64,000 bases of DNA from Laceyella sacchari (GCF_004343255.1 NZ_SMDD01000001.1:1270738-1334737), one strand, 5' to 3'; positions 26,332 through 36,880 are shown, counted from the stretch's first letter. Notes: generated from the letters alone by a model not told the origin. Numbers and translations are program-made.

Positions 26332-27140
26332 AACGGCGTCGGTTGGTCTATAAACGACCTTGGCCATTGTCTTTGGTCCAATGGATCAAGCGTTTCACAC
26401 CACCGATCCGCTTGCGCCGAGTATCGGGGTTCGCCCCTCTCCGGGCTCCTTCCCCACCGTCGGCTGCGGGTCTTCCCTACCGCATGATTCAGTGTGGTCC
26501 GAAGATGAAGCTGATTTTTCTTCTTCTGATTTGTGCGGCCATCATCATCTTTCCAATATGGTTCATTGAAGTTAAATATGATACGACGTTATCGACGATT
26601 GCCAAGACGGAAGCGAAGAAAATCGTTGAGGAAGCGTTTTTAAAAGGCGTCGCAGATGTGCAGGCTGCACTGAGTAAAGAAAAAAAACAAGTCGCATTTA
26701 TGCATAAAGACCAACAAGGGCGGATTGCCGGCATCAGTTTTGACAGCCACGCAGAAGGCAAGATATACCAAATTCTGACCGACCGTATCTTGCATGAATT
26801 GAAAGATTCCCAAGACCGTGAGCTTCACATCTCGTTGGGGAAGATCGCTGAAAGCAGCATTTTATCCGATTTTGGGCCGAATATCCCTTTGGATATCTGG
26901 ATTGAAGGGTCTCCCCATGTCACGCTGACGACCAAAGTGGAGCAATCGGGGATTAATACAACGTTGGTAAACATCTTGATTCATGCAGAAATCGAAATCG
27001 CCACCTTATTGCCATTTGCCAAAGAACACTTCACTGTCAAATATGACTATCCCATTATTCGGGAGTTGGTGGTGGGTGAAGTACCGAGCATCATGCCGGA
27101 CGGAACCAAGACCAAACCCATCCCGCTCATCCCGAACTAA
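26325..27140 (+). CDS. yunB: Sporulation protein YunB
   Basis: 271 residues. An N-terminal basic and proline-rich region, a membrane anchor (about 60-80), then the YunB domain: ISFDSHAEGKIYQILTDRIL, SLGKIAESSILSDFGPNIPL and TLLPFAKEHFTVKYDYPI. In Bacillus subtilis yunB is a mother-cell (sigma-E) gene needed for full sporulation, related to the SpoIIR/YlmC-type envelope assembly. The N-terminal extension is longer than usual by about 30 residues; a start further in is possible but GAGGGGGG before the first ATG is a good site. Ends in a shared terminator. Confidence 0.85.
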   Translation: MLKRRRLVYKRPWPLSLVQWIKRFTPPIRLRRVSGFAPLRAPSPPSAAGLPYRMIQCGPKMKLIFLLLICAAIIIFPIWFIEVKYDTTLSTIAKTEAKKIVEEAFLKGVADVQAALSKEKKQVAFMHKDQQGRIAGISFDSHAEGKIYQILTDRILHELKDSQDRELHISLGKIAESSILSDFGPNIPLDIWIEGSPHVTLTTKVEQSGINTTLVNILIHAEIEIATLLPFAKEHFTVKYDYPIIRELVVGEVPSIMPDGTKTKPIPLIPN

Positions 27141-27173
27141 AAAAGCAGATGGGCATAACCCATCTGCTTTTTC
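27138..27173. terminator. Bidirectional terminator
   Basis: AAAAAGCAGATGGG / CCCATCTGCTTTTT, perfect 14-bp stem between convergent yunB and the M42 peptidase gene. Confidence 0.9.
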
Positions 27174-27179
27174 GCTTTT

Positions 27180-28945
<1,766 letters not shown>

Positions 28946-29014
28946 CTACCATCCTCTCACAATCTTGCAAATCCACATCGATTTAGGTAAAGTGGGTTAG
29001 AAGGAGTGATATGA

Positions 29015-29194
29015 ATGATCGATCAACAATTAATTAATAGAATCAATGAATTGGCTCGTAAAAAGAAAACGGTCGGGCTTACGGAATTAGAGCGAAAAGA
29101 ACAACAGAAGTTATATAAAATTTACTTGGGAGCCATCCGCGGACAAGTAAAACAGCAATTATCCAACATTCGTTTTGTCGAAGATCAACAATAA
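29015..29194 (+). CDS. ynzC: DUF896 protein YnzC
   Basis: 59 residues: MIDQQLINRINELARKKKTV then LTELERKEQQKLYKIYLGA and IRGQVKQQLSNIRFVED. This is the DUF896 two-helix pattern (INELA...K, GLT..E..EQ..LR..YL). YnzC is an SOS-linked small protein of unknown function in Bacillus. AAGGAGTG precedes the ATG at 29015 by 6 bases; an ATG four bases earlier is out of frame. Divergent from yneB. Its terminator is at 29264. Confidence 0.88.
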   Translation: MIDQQLINRINELARKKKTVGLTELERKEQQKLYKIYLGAIRGQVKQQLSNIRFVEDQQ

Positions 29195-29263
29195 TTTGGT
29201 AAACGATTCAATTATATCGCATGTCACGTTGACGAACAAATGGTTAAGTCAGCGCGGCAGTGG

Positions 29264-29296
29264 AAAGCAGAGTGACCATACTCTGCTTTTTTTTGG
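29264..29296 (+). terminator. Terminator of ynzC
   Basis: AAAGCAGAGT / ACTCTGCTTT with eight T. Confidence 0.85.
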
Positions 29297-29330
29297 CCTT
29301 CAACGCAAAAAGAGCCTGGGTTTCCAGACT

Positions 29331-30317
29331 CTATGCATCCGTGTCATACCAGGGGTTCAGGTGGATGAGAACTTCTTGTATTTCCCCATCATGCGCCATC
29401 AACGCCTGTTTGATTTTCCGTGCAGTATCATGCCCTTCCTGGATCGACAACTCGCCGGGAAGCCCCACCCGCACATCCACAATTGTATAGTGTCCGTGTT
29501 CTCTAGCCCGGATGCGGTCAATCCGTTTGACATGGGGGACGTTTAAAATAATTTGAGAGTATTCTTTGATTTTTTCTTCCGGCAGGTTTCTCTCCATCAA
29601 AATCCCCATGGATTCCCGACCCATATCAATGGCGATTTTGATAATCAATAAAGAGACTACAATGCTGGCCAGTGGATCCCCGTATTGCGCAAAAGGGAGA
29701 CCATATAGTTGACCAGCAATGGCCGCACCAATCCCGATCACTGCGGCGAGGGAAGCGTATACATCAGACAAATGGTCATAGGCGGTGGCGATTAATGCTT
29801 TGCTGTTCTCCTTGCGCCCGATGCGAATGGTGTAAATGTAAAGAACCTGTTTCCAGACCAATGACAGCACTGCAGCTGCAAAGGATAACCAATGCGCTTC
29901 AACAGCGGGCTCAAACAGCGAAGCGATGGAGTGATAAATCATATAAAGCCCGATAATAAACAAAATAACTGCAACAACGCCAGATGCGATAACCTCCGCT
30001 TTCCCATGCCCATAGGGATGTTCTTCATCTGCCGGTTGCTTGGACACCCGCATCGAACCTAATGTCGCTGCCGACGCAATCACATCGGCCGCATTATGAG
30101 CTCCGTCGGCAATCAACGATGGACTCCGGAACACAAATCCAACCCCAAACTTTAAAACCGTCAGTGCAACATTGCTTGCCAAACCGATCGCAGCCGCTAC
30201 CATTGGCGAGTTTAGCCATATTTTCACTTTCTTCACCCATCTTTTACTGTTCGCTTTTGGGTCGAATTTTAAACGGGATTGGATCATATTTTGGCTAATG
30301 GTTTGTACCTCATGCAT
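29331..30317 (-). CDS. Cation diffusion facilitator (CDF) metal exporter
   Basis: 328 residues, six membrane segments. Metal site residues are seen in SLIADGAHNAADVIAS (membrane segment 2, Asp and His-x3-Asp type) and ATAYDHLSDVYAS (segment 5, Asp and HxxSD). The C-terminal cytosolic ferredoxin-like domain ends VLIHLNPWYDTDA. This is the YdfM/MamB-type branch; Mn, Fe or Zn efflux are possible. ATG at 30317 lies close to GGGGAG; an ATG at codon 12 is an alternative. Unlike the second CDF gene at 56.6 kb, no palindromic operator is seen. Confidence 0.88.
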   Translation of the reverse strand: MHEVQTISQNMIQSRLKFDPKANSKRWVKKVKIWLNSPMVAAAIGLASNVALTVLKFGVGFVFRSPSLIADGAHNAADVIASAATLGSMRVSKQPADEEHPYGHGKAEVIASGVVAVILFIIGLYMIYHSIASLFEPAVEAHWLSFAAAVLSLVWKQVLYIYTIRIGRKENSKALIATAYDHLSDVYASLAAVIGIGAAIAGQLYGLPFAQYGDPLASIVVSLLIIKIAIDMGRESMGILMERNLPEEKIKEYSQIILNVPHVKRIDRIRAREHGHYTIVDVRVGLPGELSIQEGHDTARKIKQALMAHDGEIQEVLIHLNPWYDTDA

Positions 30318-30476
30318 TGGCTCCCCATGGTAAAATTAAAAAAGAAGTCTTCAGCTTGAACGGATTATTAAAACAGGTGGAACTGATCACATTGGACGTT
30401 CAAAGATACGATTGTGGAGGGTTCTTGCTACTATAATTTTTTATGATTCTTATTTTCTACCTTAGAAAAGAAAAAT

Positions 30477-30520
30477 ATAAAAAAGGACTCCATGGCCATA
30501 TAGACAACGAGTCCTTTTTG
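30477..30520. terminator. Orphan bidirectional terminator-like hairpin
   Basis: AAAAAAGGACTC / GAGTCCTTTTT with an 18-base loop in the 380-base gap 30318-30701. No confident gene ends here on either strand; it may terminate read-through or a small RNA. Confidence 0.5.
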
Positions 30521-30622
30521 TCTTTCCGTTGTTCCAAAGAAAATGAATCCACACGCTTGCCAAGCAGACTGATCACATAAATCCCAAAGGAAGTTTTTTG
30601 CCGTACTTTTGCGGGCAGGGCT

Positions 30623-30663
30623 TTGCATTGGATGTATTTGTGTTTATAATACAAACTAGTTAC
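30623..30663 (+). promoter_or_regulatory. Promoter of the winged-helix gene with overlapping three-half-site motif
   Basis: TTGCAT (30623) and TATAAT (30645) are spaced by 16 bases. The -10 is covered by GTTTA-N5-CAAAC-N2-GTTAC (30642-30663), same geometry as four other copies of the motif (38805, 41450, 42723, 46672). Placement over the -10 suits an autorepressor. Confidence 0.6.
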
Positions 30664-30701
30664 ATATATAAATCAATTTGTGATATTGGAGTTGGTTTTC
30701 G

Positions 30702-31028
30702 ATGATGCCATTTAAAGAAATGACCCGATTGGATAAATTGATTCACGAGCCTGCCCGGTTGGCGATCATGAGTGCGCTTGAGGCTTGCACCATGGCAGAA
30801 TTTCTGTTTTTGCAAGAATTAACCGGACTGACCAAAGGCAATCTTTCATCCCATCTGTCCAAATTGGAACGGGCCGGTTACGTGGATATCAGCAAACAAT
30901 TCGTCCGCAAAAAGATCCCCCACACCACCATCCGTATCACCCATGATGGCAAAACGGCAATCGCCAGATATTGGGAACAATTGGACCGCATTCGCGAAAC
31001 GGTGCGTGAATGGCATCAGAAAGAATGA
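30702..31028 (+). CDS. Winged-helix DNA-binding regulator (108 aa)
   Basis: MTRLDKLIHEPARLAIMSAL, LFLQELTGLTKGNLSSHLSK and LERAGYVDISKQFVRKKIPH followed by TTIRITHDGKTAIARYWEQL: a single wHTH with wing and a C-terminal dimer helix, as in ArsR/MarR-like HTH_27 proteins. No Cys, so not a classic metal sensor. The promoter carries a candidate operator, suggesting autoregulation and a regulon of motif-bearing sites. GGAG lies 10 bases before the ATG at 30702. The last 13 bases overlap the convergent gene at 31016. Confidence 0.82.
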   Translation: MMPFKEMTRLDKLIHEPARLAIMSALEACTMAEFLFLQELTGLTKGNLSSHLSKLERAGYVDISKQFVRKKIPHTTIRITHDGKTAIARYWEQLDRIRETVREWHQKE

Positions 31029-31381
31029 GGAAATTCATCCGCCAGATAATAGCGTTTGAGACGGGGCAATGACTGTTTGTTAATAGATAAGTCCTGCCCG
31101 ATCGGTATATCTTGCCAAGCGATTCCCAGCTCGCGACGAAATTTCTCTTTAATTTCCGGACGATGCCCTTCATTCATAATTAATTTACGTGCATCCGCAG
31201 TAAGAATGCAATTGACGATCCAGTTGAACAAGAAGTCTACTTCCCGTTGGCTCAATCCCTCTGCCATGATGGCCGCATGGGCTCGGCGCAAGCCATCTTT
31301 GGGCGTCATTCCTTTCCTTAGTGCCGCCAAGGCGTTTTCTTCGACCCGTTTAAACGTTTGGAGACTAATATCTATACTCAT
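31016..31381 (-). CDS. Hypothetical helical protein (121 aa)
   Basis: ISLQTFKRVEENALAALRKG, RRAHAAIMAEGLSQREVDFL and FNWIVNCILTADARKLIMNE predict an all-helical soluble protein; family not recognised. ATG at 31381 with AAAGGGAAGGGTT upstream. Tail-to-tail with the winged-helix gene with a 13-base overlap of the coding ends, so the two transcripts interfere. Confidence 0.65.
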   Translation of the reverse strand: MSIDISLQTFKRVEENALAALRKGMTPKDGLRRAHAAIMAEGLSQREVDFLFNWIVNCILTADARKLIMNEGHRPEIKEKFRRELGIAWQDIPIGQDLSINKQSLPRLKRYYLADEFPHSF

Positions 31382-31569
31382 AACCCTTCCCTTTCTACTC
31401 GCCTGTTTTTGTTATTTTTTAACATTTACGTGACAGAATCCTGCCGGCAAAATCTGACAAAAAGATGTCAAAACAAAGTTTTTTCGTGGCGGGTGGCTCA
31501 AATGCCGTGCTGATTTCCTGGGTTAAACCAACATCCGCCATGAGGTTTGGAAAGGAAGTAGAAACAAAG
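31382..31569. other. Intergenic leader with possible structure
   Basis: Between the helical gene and the frameshifted frame at 31570. 31440-31545 is GC-richer than its flanks with scattered short complementarities (TGCCGG, GGCGGG, CCGCCA), but I cannot match it to a riboswitch. Confidence 0.25.
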
Positions 31570-31930
31570 ATGACACCTGTTCAAAAAATCATTGATAATG
31601 TGAGAGAAAATTAGAAGGGGTTCATGGGATTACCCAGAAACTCTGCAAGAAGCCATCATAAAATGGTTTCTTTCTTATGCTGCCGGACATTGCTTTCGCG
31701 CGATATCTGGTTTGAATCAAGCTTTGTTTGCCAAGAACAAACAATATTGCATCAATGAGAAAAAAGCGGTCATGATGGTTGATCAGTTTGCAATCAAGCC
31801 TGCTGACTATAAAAAAAGAGTAGATCAGATTTTTACCCTGCTCTCTAAAGATGAAAACCAGATGCAGCAAGCAACCGATATGCTCCGGGATCTAGTCACC
31901 GAAACAGAAAAGATTATTCAAAGTAAATGA
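31570..31930 (+). pseudogene. Frameshifted helical protein gene (about 119 codons)
   Basis: ATG at 31570 begins MTPVQKIIDNVREN and stops at 31614; the next frame opens right there with EKIRRGSWDYPETLQEAIIK, WFLSYAAGHCFRAISGLNQA and continues to KKRVDQIFTLLSKDENQMQQ and TEKIIQSK at 31930. Joined, they give one continuous amphipathic helical protein, so a one-base insertion near 31606 has split the gene (or the sequence has an error there). AAAGGAAG is 11 bases before the ATG. Family not recognised. A terminator follows. Confidence 0.5.
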
Positions 31931-31941
31931 ACATTCATATG

Positions 31942-31984
31942 AAATGACTTGAGTCCCCCAAAAAGGGTTCTCAAGTCATTTTTC
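31942..31984. terminator. Terminator
   Basis: AAATGACTTGAG / CTCAAGTCATTT, 12-bp stem with T tail in plus direction; serves the frame ending at 31930 and probably the convergent gene at 32028. Confidence 0.8.
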
Positions 31985-32027
31985 AAAGAAATGCATAGGT
32001 GTACCAACATTGACGTTGACATTGTTC

Positions 32028-32411
32028 TCACTTTTCGGATTCATCTACGCCGGTTTCGTCAGGTATCTCTTCTGATAAGCCCAATTGGCGCAATCGGTAG
32101 CGGCACCAGAAAGCTGAACGGGCATAGTCATAATGATACTTACTAAATGAGCCATCGGGATGGAGATATGCCCACACTTCGGGATATTCTTCCTTGATCA
32201 ACTCAAGAACCGTTTCTCTCTCATCTTCCATCCTGTGTTGATCAAACCCGTATTTGGCGGCAATCCATTCCAAAGAATCAGAAACAAAATGCGGCACCTG
32301 ACGCCAATTTTGCCGCCACTCCTCATACGATTCAATCAGATAGTCAACAGACAGGTCAGAGTCGAAAATATCGTAAAGCAAGTGTCCTGGGAGCATCTCT
32401 CTTGTTTTCAT
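32028..32411 (-). CDS. Hypothetical acidic protein (127 aa)
   Basis: MKTREMLPGHLLYDIFDSDL, SYEEWRQNWRQVPHFVSDSL and EEYPEVWAYLHPDGSFSKYH: rich in Trp, Tyr and acidic residues, soluble, no recognised family. The ATG at 32411 lacks a good ribosome binding site (GGTGTGATG is 12 bases away), so the start is uncertain; convergent terminator at 31942. Confidence 0.6.
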   Translation of the reverse strand: MKTREMLPGHLLYDIFDSDLSVDYLIESYEEWRQNWRQVPHFVSDSLEWIAAKYGFDQHRMEDERETVLELIKEEYPEVWAYLHPDGSFSKYHYDYARSAFWCRYRLRQLGLSEEIPDETGVDESEK

Positions 32412-32599
32412 ATGACAACATCACACCGATCATTGTTTTATTGAGAGTAATATACAATCACCTTCTTATCCATTCCTTCTATTTTTGCAAAAAAAAACCA
32501 ACCGTCTTCGTAGCAACATCCCAGAAGGAATGTGGGATGAAACCAAGAAGAAATTCAGGGCGAAAGTGACTGATTGATGAGATGCCAAAGGAGGCTATA

Positions 32600-33388
32600 A
32601 TGAATATCATCAACGATCTCGAACCTGGAACATTCGACCTGCATATTCACACTTGTGCTTCAGATGGCGTGTTTACACCCGCTGAAATAGTGGAAAAAGC
32701 ATCTGCGATCGGCTTGCAAACCATCGCCATCACCGATCACGATACGGTAGCCGGTGTTGCTGAAGCGATGGCAGCCAGCCAATCCACCTCGCTGACAGTG
32801 ATTCCCGGTGTGGAGATCCGCACGCGTTGGCGAAAATATAATGTGGATGTATTGGGTTATAACATACGGGATTTACACCAAATGCAACAGCGGTTGCGCA
32901 TTCTCCATGAAGATCGGAACGAACGGGCCAGACGCATTATCGATAAATTCCGCCAGTTCAACATGCCAATCACCATGGAGGATGTTCGCCAGTACAGCGG
33001 CGACGGTGTTATCACCCGCCCCCATATTGCAAAAGCGATCGTTGCCAAAGGCTATCTCTACAGTGTACGTGATGTTTTTCGGCATTATTTAGGTGACGGT
33101 CGACCCGCTTGCGTTGATTTGACAGGGCTTTCGATAGAAGAGGGCATCCAGATGATTCATAACGCTGGTGGAGTCGCCGTTCTCGCCCACCCATATTGTT
33201 TTAAAAACCCGACCCATATTGAGGAGATGATCACATTGGGGTTGGACGGCCTCGAAGTCTGGCACCGCGAACACCGTCCACGGGATGTCAACAAGCTGAT
33301 TCGCCTCGCTGAGAAACATCATCTCTTCGTCACAGGCGGTTCCGATTTTCACCATGACGCCCACCCTTTGGGGCGCTTTTTGATATAA
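32600..33388 (+). CDS. PHP-domain phosphoesterase (RNase AM / YciV type)
   Basis: 262 residues. Metal ligands of the PHP fold appear in order: FDLHIHTCASDG (His15, His17), AITDHDT, IPGVEI (Glu), ITRPHIAKAI (His), VLAHPYCF (His) and GGSDFHHD (Asp, His). Family members hydrolyse 3',5'-nucleotide bisphosphates or trim RNA 5' ends with Mn. ATG at 32600 follows AAAGGAGG by 6 bases; the ATG 18 bases earlier precedes that site. Single gene. Confidence 0.88.
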   Translation: MNIINDLEPGTFDLHIHTCASDGVFTPAEIVEKASAIGLQTIAITDHDTVAGVAEAMAASQSTSLTVIPGVEIRTRWRKYNVDVLGYNIRDLHQMQQRLRILHEDRNERARRIIDKFRQFNMPITMEDVRQYSGDGVITRPHIAKAIVAKGYLYSVRDVFRHYLGDGRPACVDLTGLSIEEGIQMIHNAGGVAVLAHPYCFKNPTHIEEMITLGLDGLEVWHREHRPRDVNKLIRLAEKHHLFVTGGSDFHHDAHPLGRFLI

Positions 33389-33501
33389 ATCTGAACCTAC
33401 CAGGCTTGGACCCGTTTTTTTATTTTCCCCCTGTAAAGAGACTACGGTTTTGATTACACTATAAAAGAAAGACATTTCGTGTACAGAAAGGTTAGACTGA
33501 G

Positions 33502-34395
33502 ATGAGCTTAAAAAACTTAGGAATCCTATTGGCGTTAGCCGCATTGTGGGGGGCTTCTTTTCTATACATCCGTGTGGCGGTCTCAGAGGTGGGGCCTGTC
33601 TTTTTGGTTTGGTTGCGCGTGGGAATCGCCTTATTGACCCTGCTTGCTTATGCTTTTTTATTGAAGATTCCCTTTTCCATAAAAAAAGATCATGCAAAGT
33701 ATTATTTGCTAGGTCTCATGAACACAGTCCTTCCCTTTGTCTTGATTTCTTACGCTGAAGTCCATATCACATCCTCATTCGCTGCAATTTTAAACGCAAC
33801 AACTCCCCTGTTCACTGCGGTGGTCGCGCGAGTGTGGTTAAAGGAAATGTTTACTGTTCAGAAGGTTTTGGGACTTCTGATTGGCTTTGTTGGTGTCTGT
33901 GTTCTTGTCGGTTGGTCACCCATGGAATTAAATTTGGCCACTGTCTTGGCTATTTCCGCTTCACTACTCGCCGCGCTTTTTTACGGTTTGGGCTCGACCT
34001 ACGCCAAAAAAACGTTTGACGTATCGCCCTTATCTCTGTCAATCGGGCAGTTATTGGGAGCCACAGTGTGCATCCTTCCTTTTGCAGCCCTGGATGTCCC
34101 TGCCAACCTCCCATCCCTTCCCGTCACTCTTTCCATTATGGCATTGGCGATCTTATCCACTGCGTTCGCCTACTTGCTGTATTTTCGATTGCTTCGGGAT
34201 GTCGGGCCGACACAAACCAATTATGTAACCATGCTGGTGCCAGCCTTTGGTGTGATCTGGGGCATGATGTTTCTGAATGAGCCGATAACAACAGGTACCG
34301 TCATCGGGATGTTTCTCATCTTGGTCAGTGTCCTCTTCTTCTCCAACTTACCAATGTTCAAGCGAAAAAAAGCGACAGACGATCATGCAGCTTAA
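33502..34395 (+). CDS. EamA family (DMT superfamily) exporter
   Basis: 297 residues with ten hydrophobic segments in two EamA repeats; the hallmark ALWGASFLYIRVAVSEVGPV opens the first and LLAALFYGLGSTYAKK the second. Probably exports metabolites such as amino acids or drugs; substrate unknown. GAAAGGTTAGACTGAG precedes the ATG at 33502. Followed by a strong terminator. Confidence 0.88.
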   Translation: MSLKNLGILLALAALWGASFLYIRVAVSEVGPVFLVWLRVGIALLTLLAYAFLLKIPFSIKKDHAKYYLLGLMNTVLPFVLISYAEVHITSSFAAILNATTPLFTAVVARVWLKEMFTVQKVLGLLIGFVGVCVLVGWSPMELNLATVLAISASLLAALFYGLGSTYAKKTFDVSPLSLSIGQLLGATVCILPFAALDVPANLPSLPVTLSIMALAILSTAFAYLLYFRLLRDVGPTQTNYVTMLVPAFGVIWGMMFLNEPITTGTVIGMFLILVSVLFFSNLPMFKRKKATDDHAA

Positions 34396-34400
34396 GTCCG

Positions 34401-34435
34401 AAAAGCCTTAGTCCCCGTGCGGCTAAGGCTTTTTA
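34401..34435 (+). terminator. Terminator of EamA gene
   Basis: AAAAGCCTTAG / CTAAGGCTTTT with T tail. Confidence 0.85.
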
Positions 34436-34554
34436 CTACACTGATATTCAACTCCTTTTAATTACAAAAATTGAAAACGATGAAAAGGAAATTCGGGATG
34501 AGGGTATAAATATTTGAGGTTGAATCTTTTCACACAGCGAAAGGAGCACGTGGC

Positions 34555-35112
34555 ATGAAAGATATTGAGTCTTTTTTGCGCGGTTTTAAACCAGCCTTGC
34601 TCACCAATCCACACTACCAAACGTATCATGCGGTTGAATCATTGAAGTTGGCTTCTTATCCAAGTGTCGGTGTCCGCCTGCATCAGATGGACCAGCTCTT
34701 ATATTTTCAAACGGAGACCAACAAACGCCGTTTTTTAAAACAAACACACCTCCTCCCTCCCGACTCCCCTGCTTACCATCGGGAAGTGGGATTGGCGCTG
34801 GGGTTTCCGCCCCGAGCGGTAGAATATTACGTGTCGATCATGCACCATGAGGGTGTGGATGAGTGCAAAGTATATTTGGAATACTGCGGAATAGGTTTTG
34901 TCACTTCGCTTGACTATATGCAGGAAGACATCCTGTGGCTCTGGCAACATGTCCCGACTGCATCTCATAAGTTCAACACCAATGTCTGCTATAAAATACG
35001 TGGGCAACAAAAACCATGCCATCTGATCATCCGTTACGGCGATCTCCCCGCTCTGTCCTCTGCATATCACACCATAAAAAAGATGCTGGAAGAATCCAGC
35101 GTACGCATTTGA
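34555..35112 (+). CDS. Hypothetical protein (185 aa), DUF3793-like layout
   Basis: REVGLALGFPPRAVEYYV followed by KVYLEYCGIGFVTSLDYM recalls the DUF3793 arrangement (an LGYPP segment and a Cys-Gly segment), but the likeness is weak. Soluble, with a His/Gln-rich N-terminus and no membrane segment. AAAGGAG lies 10 bases before the ATG at 34555. Convergent with the glycosyltransferase pair. Function unknown. Confidence 0.6.
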   Translation: MKDIESFLRGFKPALLTNPHYQTYHAVESLKLASYPSVGVRLHQMDQLLYFQTETNKRRFLKQTHLLPPDSPAYHREVGLALGFPPRAVEYYVSIMHHEGVDECKVYLEYCGIGFVTSLDYMQEDILWLWQHVPTASHKFNTNVCYKIRGQQKPCHLIIRYGDLPALSSAYHTIKKMLEESSVRI

Positions 35113-35169
35113 AAGTGGATCGTTTCTTTTCCGCGCACTTTTACTTTCATCCGACGGATGGTTCTCTCT

Positions 35170-35928
35170 TTACTTTCTTGCGTCAGCCGCTTCAAACACA
35201 TCACTTCCCCATTTGTGTATGAAGTACCGTCGGTTTTGCGATTCCCTCTTTTTTCTCTCACGCAAGTCCCCTTTGTTTTTTTCTGTATCGCGGAACTGAT
35301 GAACATACGTATCTCCTGCTACCACCAACCGATACCCGGCTTGTTTGAGCCGAACGCCATAATCATCCACTTCATGGCTTCCCATGCCAAACCACTCATC
35401 CAATTCACCCACTTCTTCCACGACAGCCCGCGGCAAGACACAACAAAAAGATTGGAGGCGGGACACTTCTTTCCAGTGACGCGGGTCACTGTGGTTGTAT
35501 TGGTTGCTGAAGCGATGGATTTTGCTTAGCGCTTGAAATGGAACAGGCAAACGTTGCTCTTCCAATCCCCGATTGGTCATCGGTCCGACCATGCCGGCCG
35601 CGGGTGTCTCTTTAAGCACTCTAATCATCTGGGTCAACCAACGATGTGAGGGCACTGCCCTCTGCTTCAACCAGACGATGTATTCACCCGATGCTTTTTT
35701 CATCCCTTGGTTGATGGCTGCCACTTCTCCTCTGTCCCATCCATTGCGAATAAAATAAAGGTCATCTCGTTTCAAGATATAATCCGGGATAAAATCTGAA
35801 GCATTATCAACCAATATGATCTCATAACGCTCTTCGGTATAGCGGCTAAGGTTATGAATGCACCGCCATGCACTTTCCCAACGGTTTTTGGTGGGCATAA
35901 TTACGCTAGCTATACAAGGCTTACACAT
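35170..35928 (-). CDS. GT2-like glycosyltransferase with altered DXD
   Basis: 252 residues, GT-A fold of family 2: ASVIMPTKNRWESAWRCI, EIILVDNASDFIPDY, GEVAAINQGMKKASGEYIVW. The nucleotide-sugar metal site normally reads DXD after this Gly-Glu-Tyr; here it is LKQRAV, so the metal-binding acids are missing. The later acidic segment HEVDDYGVRLKQAGYRL (catalytic base region) is kept. Probably spore or cell-surface glycosylation with the upstream partner, whose end it overlaps by 8 bases. ATG at 35928 with GAGGCG upstream. Confidence 0.78.
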   Translation of the reverse strand: MCKPCIASVIMPTKNRWESAWRCIHNLSRYTEERYEIILVDNASDFIPDYILKRDDLYFIRNGWDRGEVAAINQGMKKASGEYIVWLKQRAVPSHRWLTQMIRVLKETPAAGMVGPMTNRGLEEQRLPVPFQALSKIHRFSNQYNHSDPRHWKEVSRLQSFCCVLPRAVVEEVGELDEWFGMGSHEVDDYGVRLKQAGYRLVVAGDTYVHQFRDTEKNKGDLRERKKRESQNRRYFIHKWGSDVFEAADARK

Positions 35929-36775
35929 TGCCAGTCGCCTCGCTTGTTTTCAAGGTCTTTTGCACCATTGCTTGCCCGTTTTTTTTAAGTCCGAACAGCC
36001 GATGATCGGGATGGTTCATCAACATCGGCAAATAATGCCGCAGTTCTTTGTGGAGGAATTTGGGATTGAGCACCAAACCGGTATATTGGTGACGAATCCA
36101 CTCTCCATGGTCTCCCTGGTCATCCGTTAACACGACAATGCCAGCATGGAGACATTGCACATGGAAAGCTGCAAATGAACACTCGGCTGAACCCATTGTC
36201 AATGTGAGATCTGCTCCCTGCCACAACGCAAGTTGATCCGCTTTGCCAGGAGGAACAAACCGGATGTGCTGGTGTTTGGTTTCTTTCCGATCAGTAACCC
36301 ACATGACCTTCAATTGAGGTGACAAACGGCATATCAGCCGCAATGTGTCCAAAAGAGCTGTTTTCTCTGCATGCGGTATTAAGCGATCATCTATCCATAA
36401 CACCTTTTGTCCTAATGCACCCAAATGCTGTTTCATCTTTTTTTTACGTTGAATCAAAAAAGGAACGGCGCGGGGAACAGGATATCTCACATCGGCCGGG
36501 ATTTGTCGCAGTTTGAAATGATGCCGAAAAGCATAGGAAGGAACCCACACGGTACGTTCACGCAAAAACGGATATGCGTCTGGGGATGGCAATAGGTCAT
36601 AAGCAATGATCGGATTATGGTGTTTGGACAAGGAACACAACTCTTCAACAGTCGGATTGAGCAGAAACGTGCGTCCCTCTCTTTGTTCGGACAGTATCGG
36701 AAATCGCGCACAACACGGTTCAGGCAACAATGAAGACAAACTGTGTTGGCAGACAAGTTGCTGTTGATCTGTCAT
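35921..36775 (-). CDS. GT-B-type glycosyltransferase-like protein
   Basis: 284 residues. The C-terminal half resembles GT4 glycosyltransferase donor domains: QKVLWIDDRLIPHAEKTALL, WQGADLTLTMGSAECSFAAF, HAGIVVLTDDQGDHGEWI and HQYTGLVLNP, i.e. the part that selects the sugar nucleotide and contains the conserved ECSFAAFHVQCLHAG-type Glu. The N-terminal acceptor half (LLNPTVEELCSLSKHHNPII, VPSYAFRHHF) is short. Overlaps the GT2-like gene downstream, so both probably build one glycan, likely of the cell or spore surface. ATG at 36775 follows TGGAGTT. Confidence 0.65.
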   Translation of the reverse strand: MTDQQQLVCQHSLSSLLPEPCCARFPILSEQREGRTFLLNPTVEELCSLSKHHNPIIAYDLLPSPDAYPFLRERTVWVPSYAFRHHFKLRQIPADVRYPVPRAVPFLIQRKKKMKQHLGALGQKVLWIDDRLIPHAEKTALLDTLRLICRLSPQLKVMWVTDRKETKHQHIRFVPPGKADQLALWQGADLTLTMGSAECSFAAFHVQCLHAGIVVLTDDQGDHGEWIRHQYTGLVLNPKFLHKELRHYLPMLMNHPDHRLFGLKKNGQAMVQKTLKTSEATGNV

Positions 36776-36841
36776 AAGCGAACTCCATATTCATTTTTAA
36801 CTTTACTATATTCTCTTTGGCATAAATCGGTCACGAAGCAA

Positions 36842-36880
36842 AAAAGCAAGGCATCCGCAAAATGGATGCCTTGCTTTTAT
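36842..36880 (-). terminator. Terminator of cytochrome c-551 gene
   Basis: AAAAGCAAGGCATCC / GGATGCCTTGCTTTT, perfect 15-bp stem whose upstream arm touches the stop codon; T run on the minus strand. Confidence 0.88.

Noticed and set aside
30431-30654. Two 65-codon minus-strand frames
   Set aside because: They run through the hairpin at 30477 and overlap the winged-helix promoter; no ribosome binding site.
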